Shown here piece by piece: positions 11,168-24,056 of a DNA stretch of 64,000 nt. The notes under the pieces were generated by a model that had not been told where the DNA came from, did no database searches, and saw only the letters and a list, made by a program, of their open reading frames with translations. The translations under genes and the position numbers were made by a program. This DNA is from Capsicum annuum (Eukaryota > Streptophyta > Magnoliopsida > Solanales > Solanaceae), in NCBI RefSeq assembly GCF_002878395.1, contig NC_061118.1, positions 92,116,678-92,180,677 of the forward strand. Reading direction: 5' to 3'. The first letter of the stretch is position 1; each line of letters begins with the position of its first letter.

Positions 11168-13768
11168 TGTAATACCCCAAACTTTTTTTAAGTCAAATCT
11201 AGTCTTCAGAAGAGTTAGTGATGACTTTCTAAATAATTAATATTTAAATTAGATAGAATTTCCCCAATTTCAACTTTTTATCATGTGCAAAATTGAATTT
11301 GCTTTCCAATGATATCAATTTTGTCCAAATCGGATATCTGAGTTAAAAAGTTATGGACATTTTAAAGAGAACTGTCAGAACTGCCTAGAAGCAACGATCA
11401 GGCTGATGGACTGTCGAGCTAGCGATGGACCGTTGCCCAGGCCGTCGCAACTAAGGTAGTGAACCCAAATTCTAGTCAAGTGTGATGGCTAGGACTAATG
11501 GACCGTTGAGCTAGCGATGGAATGTCGCCCAAACCATCACAGACAAGGCAGAAAGTTTAGGTTCTGGCCAAATACGATGGTCAGGACCGATGGACCATCG
11601 AGCCAGCGATGGACCATCGCCCAAATCGTTGCTACTTCTGATCAGCGATTTTAAGCCATTTTTTAAAAGGGTATTTAGGTCTTTTTTTCACCCATTTTAA
11701 CCCCTAATTCTACCATACTAGAGCTCATAACTTTATCATTCATCCACAACACAAAATTAGGGTTTCTCTCAGAGACCAATCCCCAAGAACAAGAAACCCT
11801 AGGTGTTTAATCCCAAGTAAAGCTTTCCTCCACCAACCTTCAAGAAATCATCTAACCATGAATGTAAAGTGTTGATTCATGGGTTTCTTTCACCCATGAA
11901 GCTCAAGAATCCCATTTTAAACTCATGAATTATGATTTCCATGAGGTGAGTTGGTTTTAATTATGTTGATGTGGTTGTATGAATCCCAAGTTAGAGGCTT
12001 TATGCACTTTTCAAGAAATTATGCTAGTATGTGGGTTGGAAACTTTTAAATTGTGTTGATTAAATTAACCATAATGTATGAACTAGTGTATATTCCTAAG
12101 CCTATGGTTGTGCATGAAATGTGTTTGATAATATCCCCAAGAGAATAAGAATCATGCTTTAGGACTCAATTATGACCAAATTGATGAACCCATGTTTTAC
12201 CCTTATGTTGAAAATGACTTCCATGTTATTATTATGCATTGAAGTTATTTGATAGATTGTTCATGAGATTAGCCCTATCAAATTATGACATGTTTATATG
12301 CATTCCTATTCATGTGCCAAACCATGACAATCAAGTGCATCATGAAATTCCCCAATAATTGTATTATGGATTGTTGATTATGGTCGTTAATCTAAGAAAT
12401 GTCATGTCTTGTCAGTTTCATTCTATCGATTCCTGGGGGTGATTGTACCCGATAATTTAGCTGTGTGCCTAGAGCTAATATTAGTTTCCAAGATACTCTA
12501 AGGCAAGCCATATTAAGTAGAAATCAGTCAGTCTCATGACTCAGGAAAACTCAGTAATCTCAATAATCTCAGTCAGTTATCAGATCTCGATAATATTTCG
12601 TCAATCAATGAAACTCAATGAACTCAGTCCAATCAGTTCAGTATAATTAATTTAGTGTCTAACCAGATGGGACTAGGATTCAACACCACATGTTCTCAAG
12701 GATGGGTACTCACCTGCGAGTAGTGGGTGTGATTCTTAGAAGCAATCCTTGCACCCCAGAACTACGTAGCCAGCATAGGTTGAGACATCAACCTATTAGA
12801 TGAAAGTTGATGAGGTGACTTAACCTGTTAGATAAGGGTTCCTCCATTTTCATTAGAGTACCTATTAGATAAGGGATTACTCACATCTTGTCCTTACCAG
12901 TGGTGCGGTATTGACACCCTTCCAATTGGGGTTACAGATTGGACCCCAACTCAATTATATTATCTCATTTGGGGCATGTCAGTTAAATGACTACTTCCTA
13001 CAGTTATAGTCTCAGTCTCAGTAATAGAACTTAGATAGTTCTACAGAATTTAGGACTGTCAGATGCAGCTACCCAGTTCAGTATGGAACTCATCTAGTTC
13101 CATCAAAAATAGGACTGTCAGACACAGTTATTCAAATTATAGTACATTAGTTATATGAAATTTAGGTTATCAGTATTCAGATTTAGTAATGTCATGATTT
13201 CAATTATAGTTCATATTTTCATGCATGTATTCTCACATTCATGTTATCCAGTCAGTCAGTATTGTTCATGCATATGAACCCTTGCATTCAGCCTACCTCA
13301 CTTGCATGCCAGTACATTCAATCGTACTGACGCATTTGCGTTATGGTGGTTTATGCCATAGGTTCAGAAGCACGAGCTCCAGAGCATGCTTAATAGTTCA
13401 GACATTCAATATCCAAACAAGCAGTGAGTCCTTATCATTCAGAATAGCTTGATTATTTTATTATTTTATTATTTTAGTAGTCCGGAGTTAGTTGGGGACA
13501 TGTCCCATCAACTCCACAATTTTTAAAAAGTTTAGAGGCTTTCAGACTAGCATGTTTACACAGTTATTTTAGTTTTTGTATGGTGATACCGTATTTTCAG
13601 ATTTTATGTTTTATAAGATATTTAAACTTATAGCCTTTCAGCCTTTTTTTGCATTTATATAGTATGTTATGCAATGCTCAGTGTAAATATCTCTCATGAG
13701 TTAGCTTGTGGTCCTTCGAGGTCATAAGCACCGTGTGGCATTCTGGGTACCAGATTCGGGGCGTTACA
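11168..13768 (+). repeat. Element A 3' LTR (2.60 kb)
   Basis: Begins TGTAATACCCC and ends GGCGTTACA, with intact TG...CA ends. It is a direct repeat of 3432-6072. The palindromic motif block is at about 11393-11640. The last five host bases after it, ACACC (13769-13773), complete the target-site duplication. Confidence 0.93.
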
Positions 13769-13840
13769 ACACCACACTCTCCGGCAATGGCTGCAATATT
13801 TTAAGTATTCCTACCAGTCACGTGGGTACCCCAGGTTTGA
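13769..13840 (-). other. Element B leader, proximal part, with right TSD of A
   Basis: Continues the leader of minus-strand element B from 3273-3431 across the A insertion. The first five bases are the right-hand ACACC duplication. Confidence 0.7.
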
Positions 13841-13858
13841 TCCCCGACAACAGCGCCA
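13841..13858 (-). other. Element B primer-binding site (tRNA-Asp)
   Basis: Plus-strand 'tccccgacaacagcgcca' matches the 3' end of plant tRNA-Asp at 16 of 18 positions, both differences being G-to-A. It sits six bases inside the minus-strand 5' LTR, as in Athila/Tat elements. Confidence 0.88.
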
Positions 13859-13864
13859 AAAATT

Positions 13865-15336
13865 TGATCAATGCCCAAACTACACTTCCAATTGAAGATA
13901 AAGTGGTCACTGTCAAGTAAAGTAACCCAACTCAGGTTGGGGTCAAACCCACAGGGAATACATGGAATTATATCTCTCATTTGTTGGAACTAATGGGCAA
14001 TAGAGAAAGTAAATGTGGGGTTTCTAGTAGTAATCTTGAACAATTAATAGAACTCAACTTTGGTTGTAATTACTTGGAAACATATACTAGGGCTATATTC
14101 CCCCTAGTTTCTCAACTCAGTAATTTTATCATGCTTTGTTGAACTAACCCAAAATCTTGCATGTAGAATCTGATAAGTTATGTACTAACAACTATCTTGT
14201 GGACTCATTGATAGATTTTACCCTTTATCTTTTAAGTCTCAAGATGTTTCATTACTAATCATTATCCTATCTCCCAATTAACTATTACCATTTTAGTCTT
14301 ATGTTATTAGATGGTAGATAACCATCTTAGATAGATTATACTGATTAGCCTAGATCAATAATTAATCTTTAATTATTGTTATGATTATATTTTTCTAATC
14401 CCTACTCCACTTATGAAGTAAGTAGTAATATGCTAGATGGTATATTAATGTTTGCAACTGCTAAGAGAGTTATTAAACTTACGGTAACCACAATACATGT
14501 AAAAATATCGGTTTAGAACAACTAAACATTTTTCCTACTTTGTCAATCTGCCAGGGTTCCCATAACCCTTAATATGGGCTTTGGTCGATCATTATTGTGA
14601 AATTAATAGAGGAATTTATATTGAAGACATTCAAACAATATCACAATAATCAATGAATAAACCCAAAAGTATGTAAGTGAAATATCAACCAAAATCAAGA
14701 ATAAAGTAATACCAAGATTAAATTTGAATCCTGGAATCAAATATGTGTTTATAAGTACATGGAGTATGTAAGCTAACTAAAAACATCAAAAGAGTATATA
14801 TAGGTTACAGGAAACACTACGAAACAAATCTTGAATAAAGAAGGAAAATCAAGGTCAGTGGCCACTTACTAGGCCACCTATGGCCCGTAGGTGGCACCTA
14901 CGGTCTGTAGGTGGTCCACATAGGTGCCCCCCCTTCCGCTAGCAGCTCCTGAACTCTTTGGACTTTGGCCCTCTGCGACCTACTCTATCACCTACAGACC
15001 GTAGATGGAACCTATAGACCTTAGGTGGCACCTATGAACCGTAGGTGCCCCTCCGTAAGTGACAGAGTCTTTTTCCTGCACTTCTGAGCCTCTAGACTCC
15101 CAGTTTCTTACCCCTACTTTGATAACTATGGACCGTAGGTATCACATATGGTCCATAGGTGCCCACTTCAATGGCCAAAAACATCAACTTTCACTCACTT
15201 CTTCCAAAATAGTCCCAAATCCTGATTTTCTACAAAAACATAAAAAAAAAACATATCATATCCAAAATAAACCTAAGTAACTTGTATATTTTTATCATTT
15301 TAAGCATCAAAAGTGCAATAAATCCATAGCAGATCA
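13865..15336 (-). repeat. Element B 5' LTR (1.47 kb)
   Basis: LTR in minus orientation, plus-strand ends 'tgatcaatgccc' and '...catagcagatca'. The stretch near 13930-13960 (aacccaactcaggttggggt) is the LTR tail also seen in C and E. A palindromic motif block occupies about 14870-15170, with variants of CACCTACGGNCCGTAGGTG. No partner LTR in the same orientation is in the window. Confidence 0.75.
14870..15170 (-). repeat. Palindromic motif block in B LTR
   Basis: Repeated imperfect palindromes such as 'cacctacggtctgtaggtgg' near 14896, 'cctacagaccgtagatgg' near 14990 and 'ctatggaccgtaggtatc' near 15127. The motif differs from those of the other LTR families. Confidence 0.8.
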
Positions 15337-15828
15337 GCCACTAAGGCATCCCATTGGTCACTTAAGCAATGCACCAGTACCAGTGTAGACTTAAAAGAAT
15401 TTTAAGTCTCTCCCAATCCCTCATGATTCATACATAATTTCATACGTGCAAACAAACTATGAGACCTTATCAATTTGATATTTCAGACTCAATGGCTTTG
15501 TCGAAATTTCCATCTAAGATCGTTTCGACGAAAAATAGGTCCTAAACCCATGTGACATTTTCCTTGACTACTGAACAATAGCCCAAAATGAGTTTGGAAG
15601 CCTTAAAACCTAGACCAGGGATCAACCTAGCCTAAAATCATTGTTCTGGAGCTGCTGAAACGGTCAGAATTAGCATGGGGGGTTGTTTTACTGAAGGTTT
15701 CTCCTGGTAGGCAGGTTGAACCAGCAATGACTTCAAAGTAGAGAATTGGCTTTAAAAACCAAATGAAATTCCTAGTAACTGAACTGTCAGTTCTAGCAAG
15801 TCAAAAATGACTTGGGTAGTTATAGGAA
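15337..15828. other. Unassigned spacer between elements B and H
   Basis: About 490 bases with no open frame, no clear terminal repeat and no match I can see to the other elements. It could be host intergenic DNA or the worn edge of an older insertion. Confidence 0.4.
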
Positions 15829-16888
15829 TGTCACGACCCAGAAACCAAGGGTCATGATGGCATTTGTCACAACAAGGCTTGACAAGTAAGCCTATCTCCT
15901 ATACTGATATAAAATTAGAAAAACTATACCAAAACCAAGGCAAGACCCCTAGAGTGGAGTTGAGTCATATATAAATACAGTAGAAGCAAAAATATAATCA
16001 AGATACCAACTGAATCCCAAAACCTTGAGTCAAAGTGTAAGAACTAACTAGTGAAATTCGAGGTCAAAAATATGTATAACGTATTCACTAGGAGCAAAAA
16101 CTCTGTCTCTAACTACAAGACATAGTCTAGAAAAGAAAAGGTAGAAGTCAACTCTGGATCCATAGATCAACCGCTACCTAGATTGAGCTCCATGTATCGG
16201 CTAAAATTAACTATTCATGTAGTGCACTTCTACTTGGATCTGCACTAAAAGGGCACAGGAGGGATGAGTATAGTCCACTTGTACACGGTAGAATCATAGG
16301 ACGATTGAGTAAAGTAAAAATAAAACATATAAACACTAACTATGGTCACATCACCTGCAATAAAAAAATGTCCCAAACGATAGCCCGCATCATCTCCAAT
16401 AATGGTTCTACTATAAACACATAAAAAATATGGATAATTAAAAAAGGACAAGTATACACATACATCAATTACAGGTATAGAAAGGTAGAAAAAATGGAAT
16501 GATATCAAATCAAAGGAAGAAAATACGGTCACAGAATAAGCACAATATATGAAGTGAAATGAATATTATGATGATGATGATGTGATGCATAAGGTTATTG
16601 CACAACCTCCTTATAAGCCAATGGAGCTAAAGCTTTCTGGCGTACGACCCATGGGGGGTTCATCAACCTATATACAACCAATATCCAATACCAATATCTA
16701 TATATCCTCTCTGACACAAATATCAGTAAAGGGTTTTTAAAGATGTCACATTTTGTAGCAAAAAATCTAGTGTTTCCAGTATTTCCATGGTGGTACCAAT
16801 GTTTCATGAATGAATATGAAATGAGGATAAAATGCTCACAACCAACCAAGATGAAAATATCCCATATCAAACCAATATAACAACCAAG
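15829..16888 (-). repeat. Element H 3' LTR, left segment
   Basis: Begins 'tgtcacgacccag', the usual plus-strand reading of the 3' end of a Solanaceae Tekay-type LTR, and resembles the start of G's LTR at 63809 ('tgtcatggccag'). The segment ends where F-family LTR sequence begins. Apparent open frames of about 100 codons on the minus strand (16245-16912) have no recognisable domain and I do not call them genes. Confidence 0.65.
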
Positions 16889-18663
16889 TGAGCTAATAGC
16901 GCCCGAGCACACACGCAGGTGTACGTGGTCTTATCAAGTAGTAAAGTGGCCTTCAAGAAGCCAAGTATCGATCCCACAGGGACTTGCTTCAACAACAATT
17001 CAATTCTAGTTCACAGTTTAGATTTAATTGATGAAAAAGTAACCAAAAAGAAAGAGTTTGTAATTTGTAAACTAAAGAAAAGGAAATAATGTGTAAATTA
17101 AAGTACTTGGAACAATCAATGGATTAAAGCCCAGGGTTAAAGCACTCCGAACAATCATACTATGTTATTGATTCATTAATTAGCTTATCTTGGTTGTTGA
17201 TTCAAAGGGTTAATTGCATGATCATGGTTTCCCAACCTCTAATCGTTTACCTAATTTGGACATTACAACTACATCGTTGAGCGGGGATGTAATAATTCAA
17301 TTAAGTGAATTAAAAGCTATCATCCAACGTTTGAATCAAGTAAGGCATCTAAGTACATCTCTGTCCTAGACGCTATGTTTAATTCTTTATTTTATAAAAG
17401 AATAAAAATCCAAACTTTGTTTATTCCCATGTTCTATCTCCCTATTCCCTCTCTCGAGATCACAATGTTGACAATATATGAATTTTACAAGTGATCAATC
17501 CCTAAAATAATTAACCAAACAATAAACAAACAAACAACTATGATAAGCAAAATTAATCGAATTTAATCAAAAACAATAGTACTCATATTCTTAGTTTTAG
17601 CCCCGAAAAGAGGATTTTTAGCTGAAAATATTCATAATCACGATCCAATTACTTGAATATATGATATGATAATTAAAGACAAAATAAATAAAAATAAAAT
17701 ATAAAAACCTAAGAATTGTGTAGCAGCTTCCACATTCACCACCGTCCACCACTTTTATATTCCAAGATGTCTCCAGTTATTGTCCAGGTATGGGTATTTA
17801 TAATATTTAACTCCTAATCCCACTCCTTGTGGGATTAAAATTGTAAAGCTCCAAGATTCCCACAAAACTATTCCCTATCTATCTTAAATTGCATGCCATG
17901 CAATTGTATTTGTAAAATATGCAAAAATCGTGTAAGACTAAGATTGAAATTTTCACCGTTTAATGTGACCCATCGCGATGCGACTTCTGAAAACAATAAA
18001 TATAGGTCGCGATGCGACTTTTAAAAACAAGGAATGGAGGTTGCAATGAGAGCGAATCGTGAGAGGTCATTGGAAGTTGCGTCCAAAATTTTAGTTAAGT
18101 GTTGAACGTCCCTCGTTTTTTTCATGACTTTTGTAGTGTATTTTCAATGAATTTTGAGCCTTTTTATCATCAATATATCATTGTATTCAGCTCACAAAGC
18201 CTCATACAATATCACACACCACAAATTAGAGATCAAAACAACACAATAACCTCAACGATAAATCAAAACAAGAGCTAAGATAAGGCACATTCGCACGATC
18301 TTTAACTTTATGTTCCGACTCTTAACTTAATCACATTGAGATGTGCACATTACAAACAAGTTATTCCACATATAATTACACATTTAAATCATTTGGAACA
18401 AATTAAACACATTAGAATCCACTGATACCAACCAGACACACACCTAGCTCATTCTAGTAAAACTAGTTTTTCGGGTTGAACTCTAAATGACTCAATTAAG
18501 CACAAACTTATTTGAAAAATATTTTGAACATTATAATCACACACTTGGACTCTTAAATGCTTATTTATATTAATATGAATGCATTAAGCACACGAATTTC
18601 TCTCAAAACGAGGTGAAATAAGATGGAATAATAATACCAAAGTGTATAAAACCACCTCAATCA
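16889..18663 (-). repeat. Solo LTR F1 (family F), inside H LTR
   Basis: About 1.77 kb homologous over its whole length to the two LTRs of element F: the start 'gcacacgcaggtgtacgtgg', the block 'tgtaatttgtaaactaaaga' near 17059 and the end '...cacctcaatca'. No family F internal sequence lies next to it, so it is a solo LTR. I could not identify a convincing 5-bp target duplication (flanks CCAAG and TGAGC). Confidence 0.75.
17950..18070 (-). repeat. Palindromic motif block in F1
   Basis: Two clear copies of a 'cgcgatgcgact' word near 17975 and 18008, plus worn variants. Related but worn forms lie at about 27955-28080 and 33725-33840 in the other F LTRs. Confidence 0.6.
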
Positions 18664-20405
18664 TGAGCCAAAATACACTCAAATCCTCCAACCATCCATG
18701 ATCAAATATAATCCCGAAACCATCAAGTGAAATGTACAAGTAAAATGTCATTGATACCATATGAATCTCGAGATTTAGTCTTTTCCCTCTAAAAAGAGTG
18801 TAACCAAATAATCACATATCAATACCGGGCCAACAACATCATATAAGACCCCACACGTTCACACATAAATAAATAATGTCACAAAAACACCAAATATTAT
18901 CCATATAGGACCCTACACAACACATGAATAACATAAATATATTTTCCATGATACAACCCCATACACATAGCAGGCTTTTACATTATTATTAACTACCCAA
19001 CCTAGTCTGAAGAAAGTTAAGCCATAACCTACCTCGAATATTGAAATCAAAATAATTAAGCTTTTATTATCAATATTTCACTATACGTACGGACTCAAAA
19101 TCAGCTAAAACAAACAAATATAGAATCTACGCATCAAAAGAAAGAAGTTGATACCCACATTGACCACTTTCGATCGAAATAGGTTCTCGAATAAGACGGG
19201 TAAAATTAAAATTTTTGTTTAAAAATATAATTCCCTGACATCGAACGATTACTTTTGATTTCTTATTATCGTGGAATTCATCATCAAGATGGATCGCCCT
19301 TATGCGGTCAACAAACTCATACTAATGCTATGACTTATCACAAGCGAATTCGGAAATGAAAGAAGTCTCATAGAAGAAAACCCAAGAGAAAATGGTTTGA
19401 AATTGAGGTTTAAATCAGATAAATACTATTTTAGGACTCCTGAAATAAAATCCCCAAAGTTCACCTTTGAAATCCAAGTTTTAGCGAAGCCTATATGATA
19501 AAAATTGAAGAAAAGTAATTGAAATAGGGATTTGGAGCTTACCCAAGCTTAAAAATAAAAGAAATAGCTCAAAAATTCAAACCCCAAGCTCCAAGTCTTT
19601 AAAGGAATTGTGAAAAGACATATTTTAATATACTAGGTTTCCTAAAGCGGACCATAGGCAACTTTAGCTGTCGACACTAAAGCACCTAGGTGCTACTAAA
19701 GCGGTACCCATGCCAGGTGACAGTATGCTAAAGTGGACCTTGGGCCGCTTTAGAGGCAGGCGCTAAAGCACCTAATTTACCACTTTAGTAGTACCTATTA
19801 GGCGTCTAGGGCTGCTTTAGCACCCAAAGGGTCACTAAATCTCCCTCCGCTAAAGTGCCCAAAGGGCCGCTTTAGTGGTTACACCAGAAATTATGCACTA
19901 GCAGGAGACTTGGAGAATTCTAAGTCTCTACGGACCCCTCAATATTCATTTGGAACCCCGAGAACGCAAACAGACTATGCTACTTACCAAATTCAACTCT
20001 CCAAACTCAATGGTGATATAAATTTTTAAAAGGACATCATTTTCACAAAGTTGACCCCCAAAATCAAATTTTTCAAATTTTTGAACCAAGGGTCAAAATA
20101 AGATATAAGAGCCATAAAACCAACAAACCATGTTACCAACCTAAAGTCGTTGTTTCAGGCCTGTTGGCACAGTACACTTTTCCATCTGATGCATAGATCA
20201 ATAAATGTTGATGAAGTCAACTATAAGTTTTTTCAAGCCATCAAAAACCACAATATCACAAATTTCACACCAAAAGGCATTGGGAACTATGCCAAACCTC
20301 CCCACCTACGATAAATACCATAATGTAACCACAGGAAGGGGTAAAATGGTTAAATCACACAGAATCACATAATTTTCACAAAATACCAAGAATCAGGTCA
20401 TTGTA
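18664..20405 (-). repeat. Element H 3' LTR, right segment
   Basis: Continues H's LTR after F1. The end 'aatcaggtcattgta' (to 20405) corresponds to the LTR start in G ('gagggtcattaca', to 58833), with TG mutated to TA. A block at about 19640-19885 holds repeated CTAAAGCGG / CCGCTTTAG half-sites. The segment near 20330-20400 aligns by eye with 58700-58770 of G. Confidence 0.7.
19640..19885 (-). repeat. Palindromic motif block in H LTR
   Basis: Alternating half-sites such as 'ctaaagtggaccttgggccg' near 19729 and 'ctaaagtgcccaaagggccg' near 19850, each able to fold on itself. The motif is specific to this LTR family. Confidence 0.75.
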
Positions 20406-20419
20406 TTATCCACCACTAA

Positions 20420-21753
20420 GAATCGAGTTCATCCTTGATCTAAGGGTAATATAAATACCTAAATCCATGAAAAGATGGGAATAACTACTATGCATATCAC
20501 ACCTAACCTCCCAACTAGACTTATCTATAGGTCGATGCCTTTACTGGACCTTAACTATAGGAATAATTCTACAACACGGCCATCAGACAAAAGACTCATC
20601 TAGAATGTAACATCGAAGAATGGAAACATGAAAAACTAGATGACTAGCTAATAAATTTTGAGGCAAATCAAACTCATAAGATACATCGCTAATAATCCAA
20701 AGGATCTCAGAAGGTCCAAATACCTAGGGCTAACTTTTCCCCTCTTCCCAAACATCAATATGCCCTTTATGGGGTATACACGAAGGAAAACATGATCACC
20801 AACATTGAACCCTAGGGCACGATACCTATGATCTACATAGCACTTTTGCCTACTCTGGGTCGTTCAAAGTCTATCCTGAAAGACACAACCCCTATCCAAA
20901 AACTCATAAAGTAAGTCCATACCTCAACATTTGATCTTCAAAATATCAAACCAGCCAATTGGAGAGCGACAATGACTTCCATACAAAACCTCAAAGGGAT
21001 CCATCTCAATATTAGAATGATAGTTATTATTATACACAAACTCAGCCAAGGCTAGATGTTGTTCCCACTAGCCTCCAAAGACTATCACACAAGCGCAGAG
21101 TGTATTCTCCAAAGCATGAATAGTCTGCTCTGACTGTCCATCATTTTGGGGGTGAAATGTTATGCGAAGATCAACTCAGTTACCCAACTCCTCCTGAAAA
21201 GTCTTACAAAAGTGAGACATGAAAATAGAAACTCGATCTGATATGATAGGCACCAGCACCCTATGAAGACGAACTACATCACAACTAGAGAAACATGCAA
21301 ACCTCTCAGCACTAAAGGAAACCTAAAATGGAATAAAATAAGTAGATTTGGTTAATTGATGCACGATGACCCAAACACTATCAAAACCATGCGAACTACG
21401 AGGCAACCTAATCACAAAGTCTATAATGATCTTTTCTCATTTCCACTCGGGGTCGGGTAACCTTTGAAGCAAACCACTAGGTCTTAAAAGGTCGGCCTTC
21501 ACCTGTTGGCAACAAAGGCATCGAGTTATAAAGTCCGCTACATCCTTCCTCATACTACGCCACTAGTAATGTTGTCTCAAATTATGATACATCTTAGTCA
21601 CTTCTAAATAAATGAAATATCTAGAATAATGAGCTTCCTCCAAAATTAATCTAATCTAATAACCCACTCTTTGCACATAAACTTAGCCACCAATCCTAAA
21701 GACATTGTCTGGATCAAGTGAGGCTTCCTTAGCCTCACCACTCAATACCATAT
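20420..21753 (-). pseudogene. Element H integrase and chromodomain, C-terminal part
   Basis: Integrase core and tail of a Tekay-type element, read leftwards from solo LTR K. Landmarks: LSGEAKEASLDPDNVF at about 21740-21690, a zinc-binding region near 21520-21560, QNDGQSEQTIHALEN near 21150-21100 (Asp of the usual QTDG replaced, catalytic Glu kept), EFVYNNNYHSNIEM near 21045, GSHCRSPIGWF near 20975 and chromodomain remnants (SSWEV...SYSHLF) near 20520-20470. Many stops occur. The 5' continuation of the frame is at 24057-24250. Confidence 0.82.
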
Positions 21754-24056
21754 TAACATAACCCAAACCAGGGCCTTGTCGTAATGGGAACCACAAGTCT
21801 AATAAGGATTAGAGATCACCCCGCTATTCAATCCAACCAACCAATAACCATAACATAACCTAGATAATAACCAAGTCCAAATCACACCATATCATATCGT
21901 TCTCAATTCCACAGTTTGTCCATACAAAGCCTCCAAAAGAAATCTAATAATATCTGGCCAGGACATGCCCCCGACCATAGGCAAAACCAATGTCCATTCT
22001 AAATATATGAATATATAAGAAAACTCAAGCAAGAAATGGATCCTTCCAAAGTATGAAAGCTCACTACTTCAAGTCAACACAAGTTGTCACCAAAGTCCAA
22101 GTCACCGAGTCATATGTGTAGTATGACCAACACCTGCATCGCGTGAGGATACAGCATCGAAGACGGTTAGTGGTTGGAGCAGTAGTATGTAACTCAAGGA
22201 TAAGGATAAAATATTATCAACGATTCAAATCCAATCAACCAATGCAATATATACATATACATATACCATGTCGAGTTAGGGAACAAGATTAACATGAACT
22301 TTGAAAACATTAACCTGGGTTGTGTAGCATAACCATCATAGAACAAGGCACCCATGGGCTAGATGGGCTTAGCTCTCCCCTAGCTTAAAGGGCCTCAATG
22401 CGTGTAGCTGCACGAACTAGAGAATATCCATAACCGTATATGCCTATGTGGGGGCCTTAAACTTCTTGGCATAATCAAGGTGATATAGCACCAATGTATA
22501 CAACATGAGGGACTCAAACCTCCCATTCATATATTCATTCTGGGTACTCAAACCACTCGGTCATAAGACACCCGCATCGACTAGCGTGGTTTCGAGTGTT
22601 AGTCCTTTAGACTCCACTTTCATAGATCAACTACACATCCCACTTTAAATCCAAATTAAAACCATTATTTCACATACACAAACATTAAGTTAACTACTTA
22701 CCAAAGGCATCCCACTGGTATCATCATACCAACACTACTTGCAAGTGTACGACAATGCCATAACCATTCTTATTCAATGTTGGAACTTGAACCTATTGTC
22801 TATACAAAGCCATCAATTTAATTCAACATTTAAGGACTCAAAACCATATCAAATAAAGACATAAATCAATTTAATGTTTAGGGACAAACACTTATAGAAA
22901 ACTAAACTACCAAGGTTATTATTTATATCATTACATGGCCAACAAGGCCTTCACAAAACCATTTACCAACCATTCATATTCATTTTCCCAATGCCTTAGT
23001 TCAAAACACATTACAATTAAATTTATGGTCATCAAGACCTTTACAAAATCATTCATCCTTCATTATCATTCTTATACCAAGCATTAGTGCAAAACCCAAT
23101 TCATTATATGACTAGTTTATTCTCTTAGGCATTTTCGCAAATAATTTATGGGCATGCTATTATGAAGAGAAAAATCAAAGTAGAAAACATCAAGTTTGGG
23201 GTTACCCATGACCCATTTGTTAAACCATAATTACCAAGCACTCATATGTGAAAACCATCATCAAAATCATGTAGAAATACAATTTAAACCAAGAGTAAAC
23301 AATACTCAACATTATACATACAAAACCCTCAACTATGGTGCTCAAAACCACCACTAATGTATCAAAATCAATGTTTAAAACACATGATATTTGAGAACTA
23401 GAAATGAGGGAAGATTCGCATGCCTTCTTCACATGGAAGAAACTTAACTTTTGAGCCTTTCGATGAACACCTTATAGAAACCCTAGCCCAATCTTCAAGA
23501 TAGTGTTTAGAGAGAGTTTTTGGAATTTTTTGATCTTTCAAAGTGTGTTATAAGAGGATAAAATATGTTATAAGTCAAGCGGACTTAAGGGTTTGGGGTG
23601 GTAACTTTCCAAAATGTCAGCTTAAAAGCTAAAAAGTGGTGTGTAGGATGGTACGACTCCTTCCCCCCCAAACTCGTACACAAAAATACATGCGGTACAC
23701 ACTACTCGTACCCTAGTCATCAATTTGGACTTTACACTGTCCAACATATGAATCCCTAGATCAAATCGTACCCAATCATATGATTAGTACCCCCCTAAAC
23801 CTTTACCTAGGCAGAATCCTCCAAGCTAGACTTAGGTTATCATATGGTTTGGCAACATACACCTCGTACCCTAACATACGACTAGTATAATGCCTAATCA
23901 TACCTTGGACAAAATGCAACCTAAACTACACTGATCATCATATGAGTGGTGGGACCCTAAATTGTACCATATCATATGACTAGTATGCATAAGTCTTATG
24001 ATGTCTAGAATTCTCAACTTAGGAAATTTTCTGAGGATCCAAGCTAAGGTGTTTTA
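21754..24056 (-). repeat. Solo LTR K (2.30 kb), inside H integrase
   Basis: Insert that interrupts the H pol frame. The coding sense is readable up to ...VRLRVIRDK at about 24057 and resumes with VLSGEAKEA at 21748. The plus-strand ends are 'taacataacccaaacc' and '...aaggtgtttta'. Flanking pentamers are CATAT (21749-21753) and CTTAT (24057-24061), equal at four of five positions, consistent with a target duplication. No internal retroelement sequence is present, hence a solo LTR. It has its own palindromic block (about 23655-24000). Confidence 0.8.
23655..24000 (-). repeat. Palindromic motif block in K LTR
   Basis: Repeated words around CGTAC and CATACGACTAGTATG, for example 'catacgactagtataatg' near 23874 and 'catatgactagtatgca' near 23974. 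Confidence 0.65.

Larger units (their letters stand above)
3432..13768 (+). mobile_element. Element A: full-length Tekay/Del-type chromovirus, 10.3 kb
   Basis: Complete Ty3/gypsy LTR retrotransposon on the plus strand: 5' LTR 3432-6072, initiator-Met primer site 6077-6089, gag, PR, RT, RNase H, INT, chromodomain, purine tract 11151-11167 and 3' LTR 11168-13768. It is flanked by identical 5-bp duplications ACACC (3427-3431 and 13769-13773). Order PR-RT-RH-INT with a C-terminal chromodomain defines a chromovirus; the long 2.6-kb LTRs, CR-type chromodomain and gag with a CxxCGxxHxGxC-type knuckle point to Tekay/Del. All reading frames contain stops, so the copy is dead. It is inserted in the leader of element B. 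Dense LTR-LTR differences suggest it is old. Confidence 0.92.

Noticed and set aside
13841..13858. tRNA gene fragment (Asp)
   Set aside because: Only the 3'-terminal 18 bases match and the position beside an LTR identifies a primer-binding site.
14870..15170. CRISPR-like array
   Set aside because: Short repeats with irregular spacing inside an LTR of a plant genome; repeats vary and spacers are not unique units, so this is a retroelement feature.
16245..16912. Two minus-strand open frames of about 100 codons
   Set aside because: They fall inside the LTR of element H, have unusual hydrophobic composition without domain, and are not expected to be coding.
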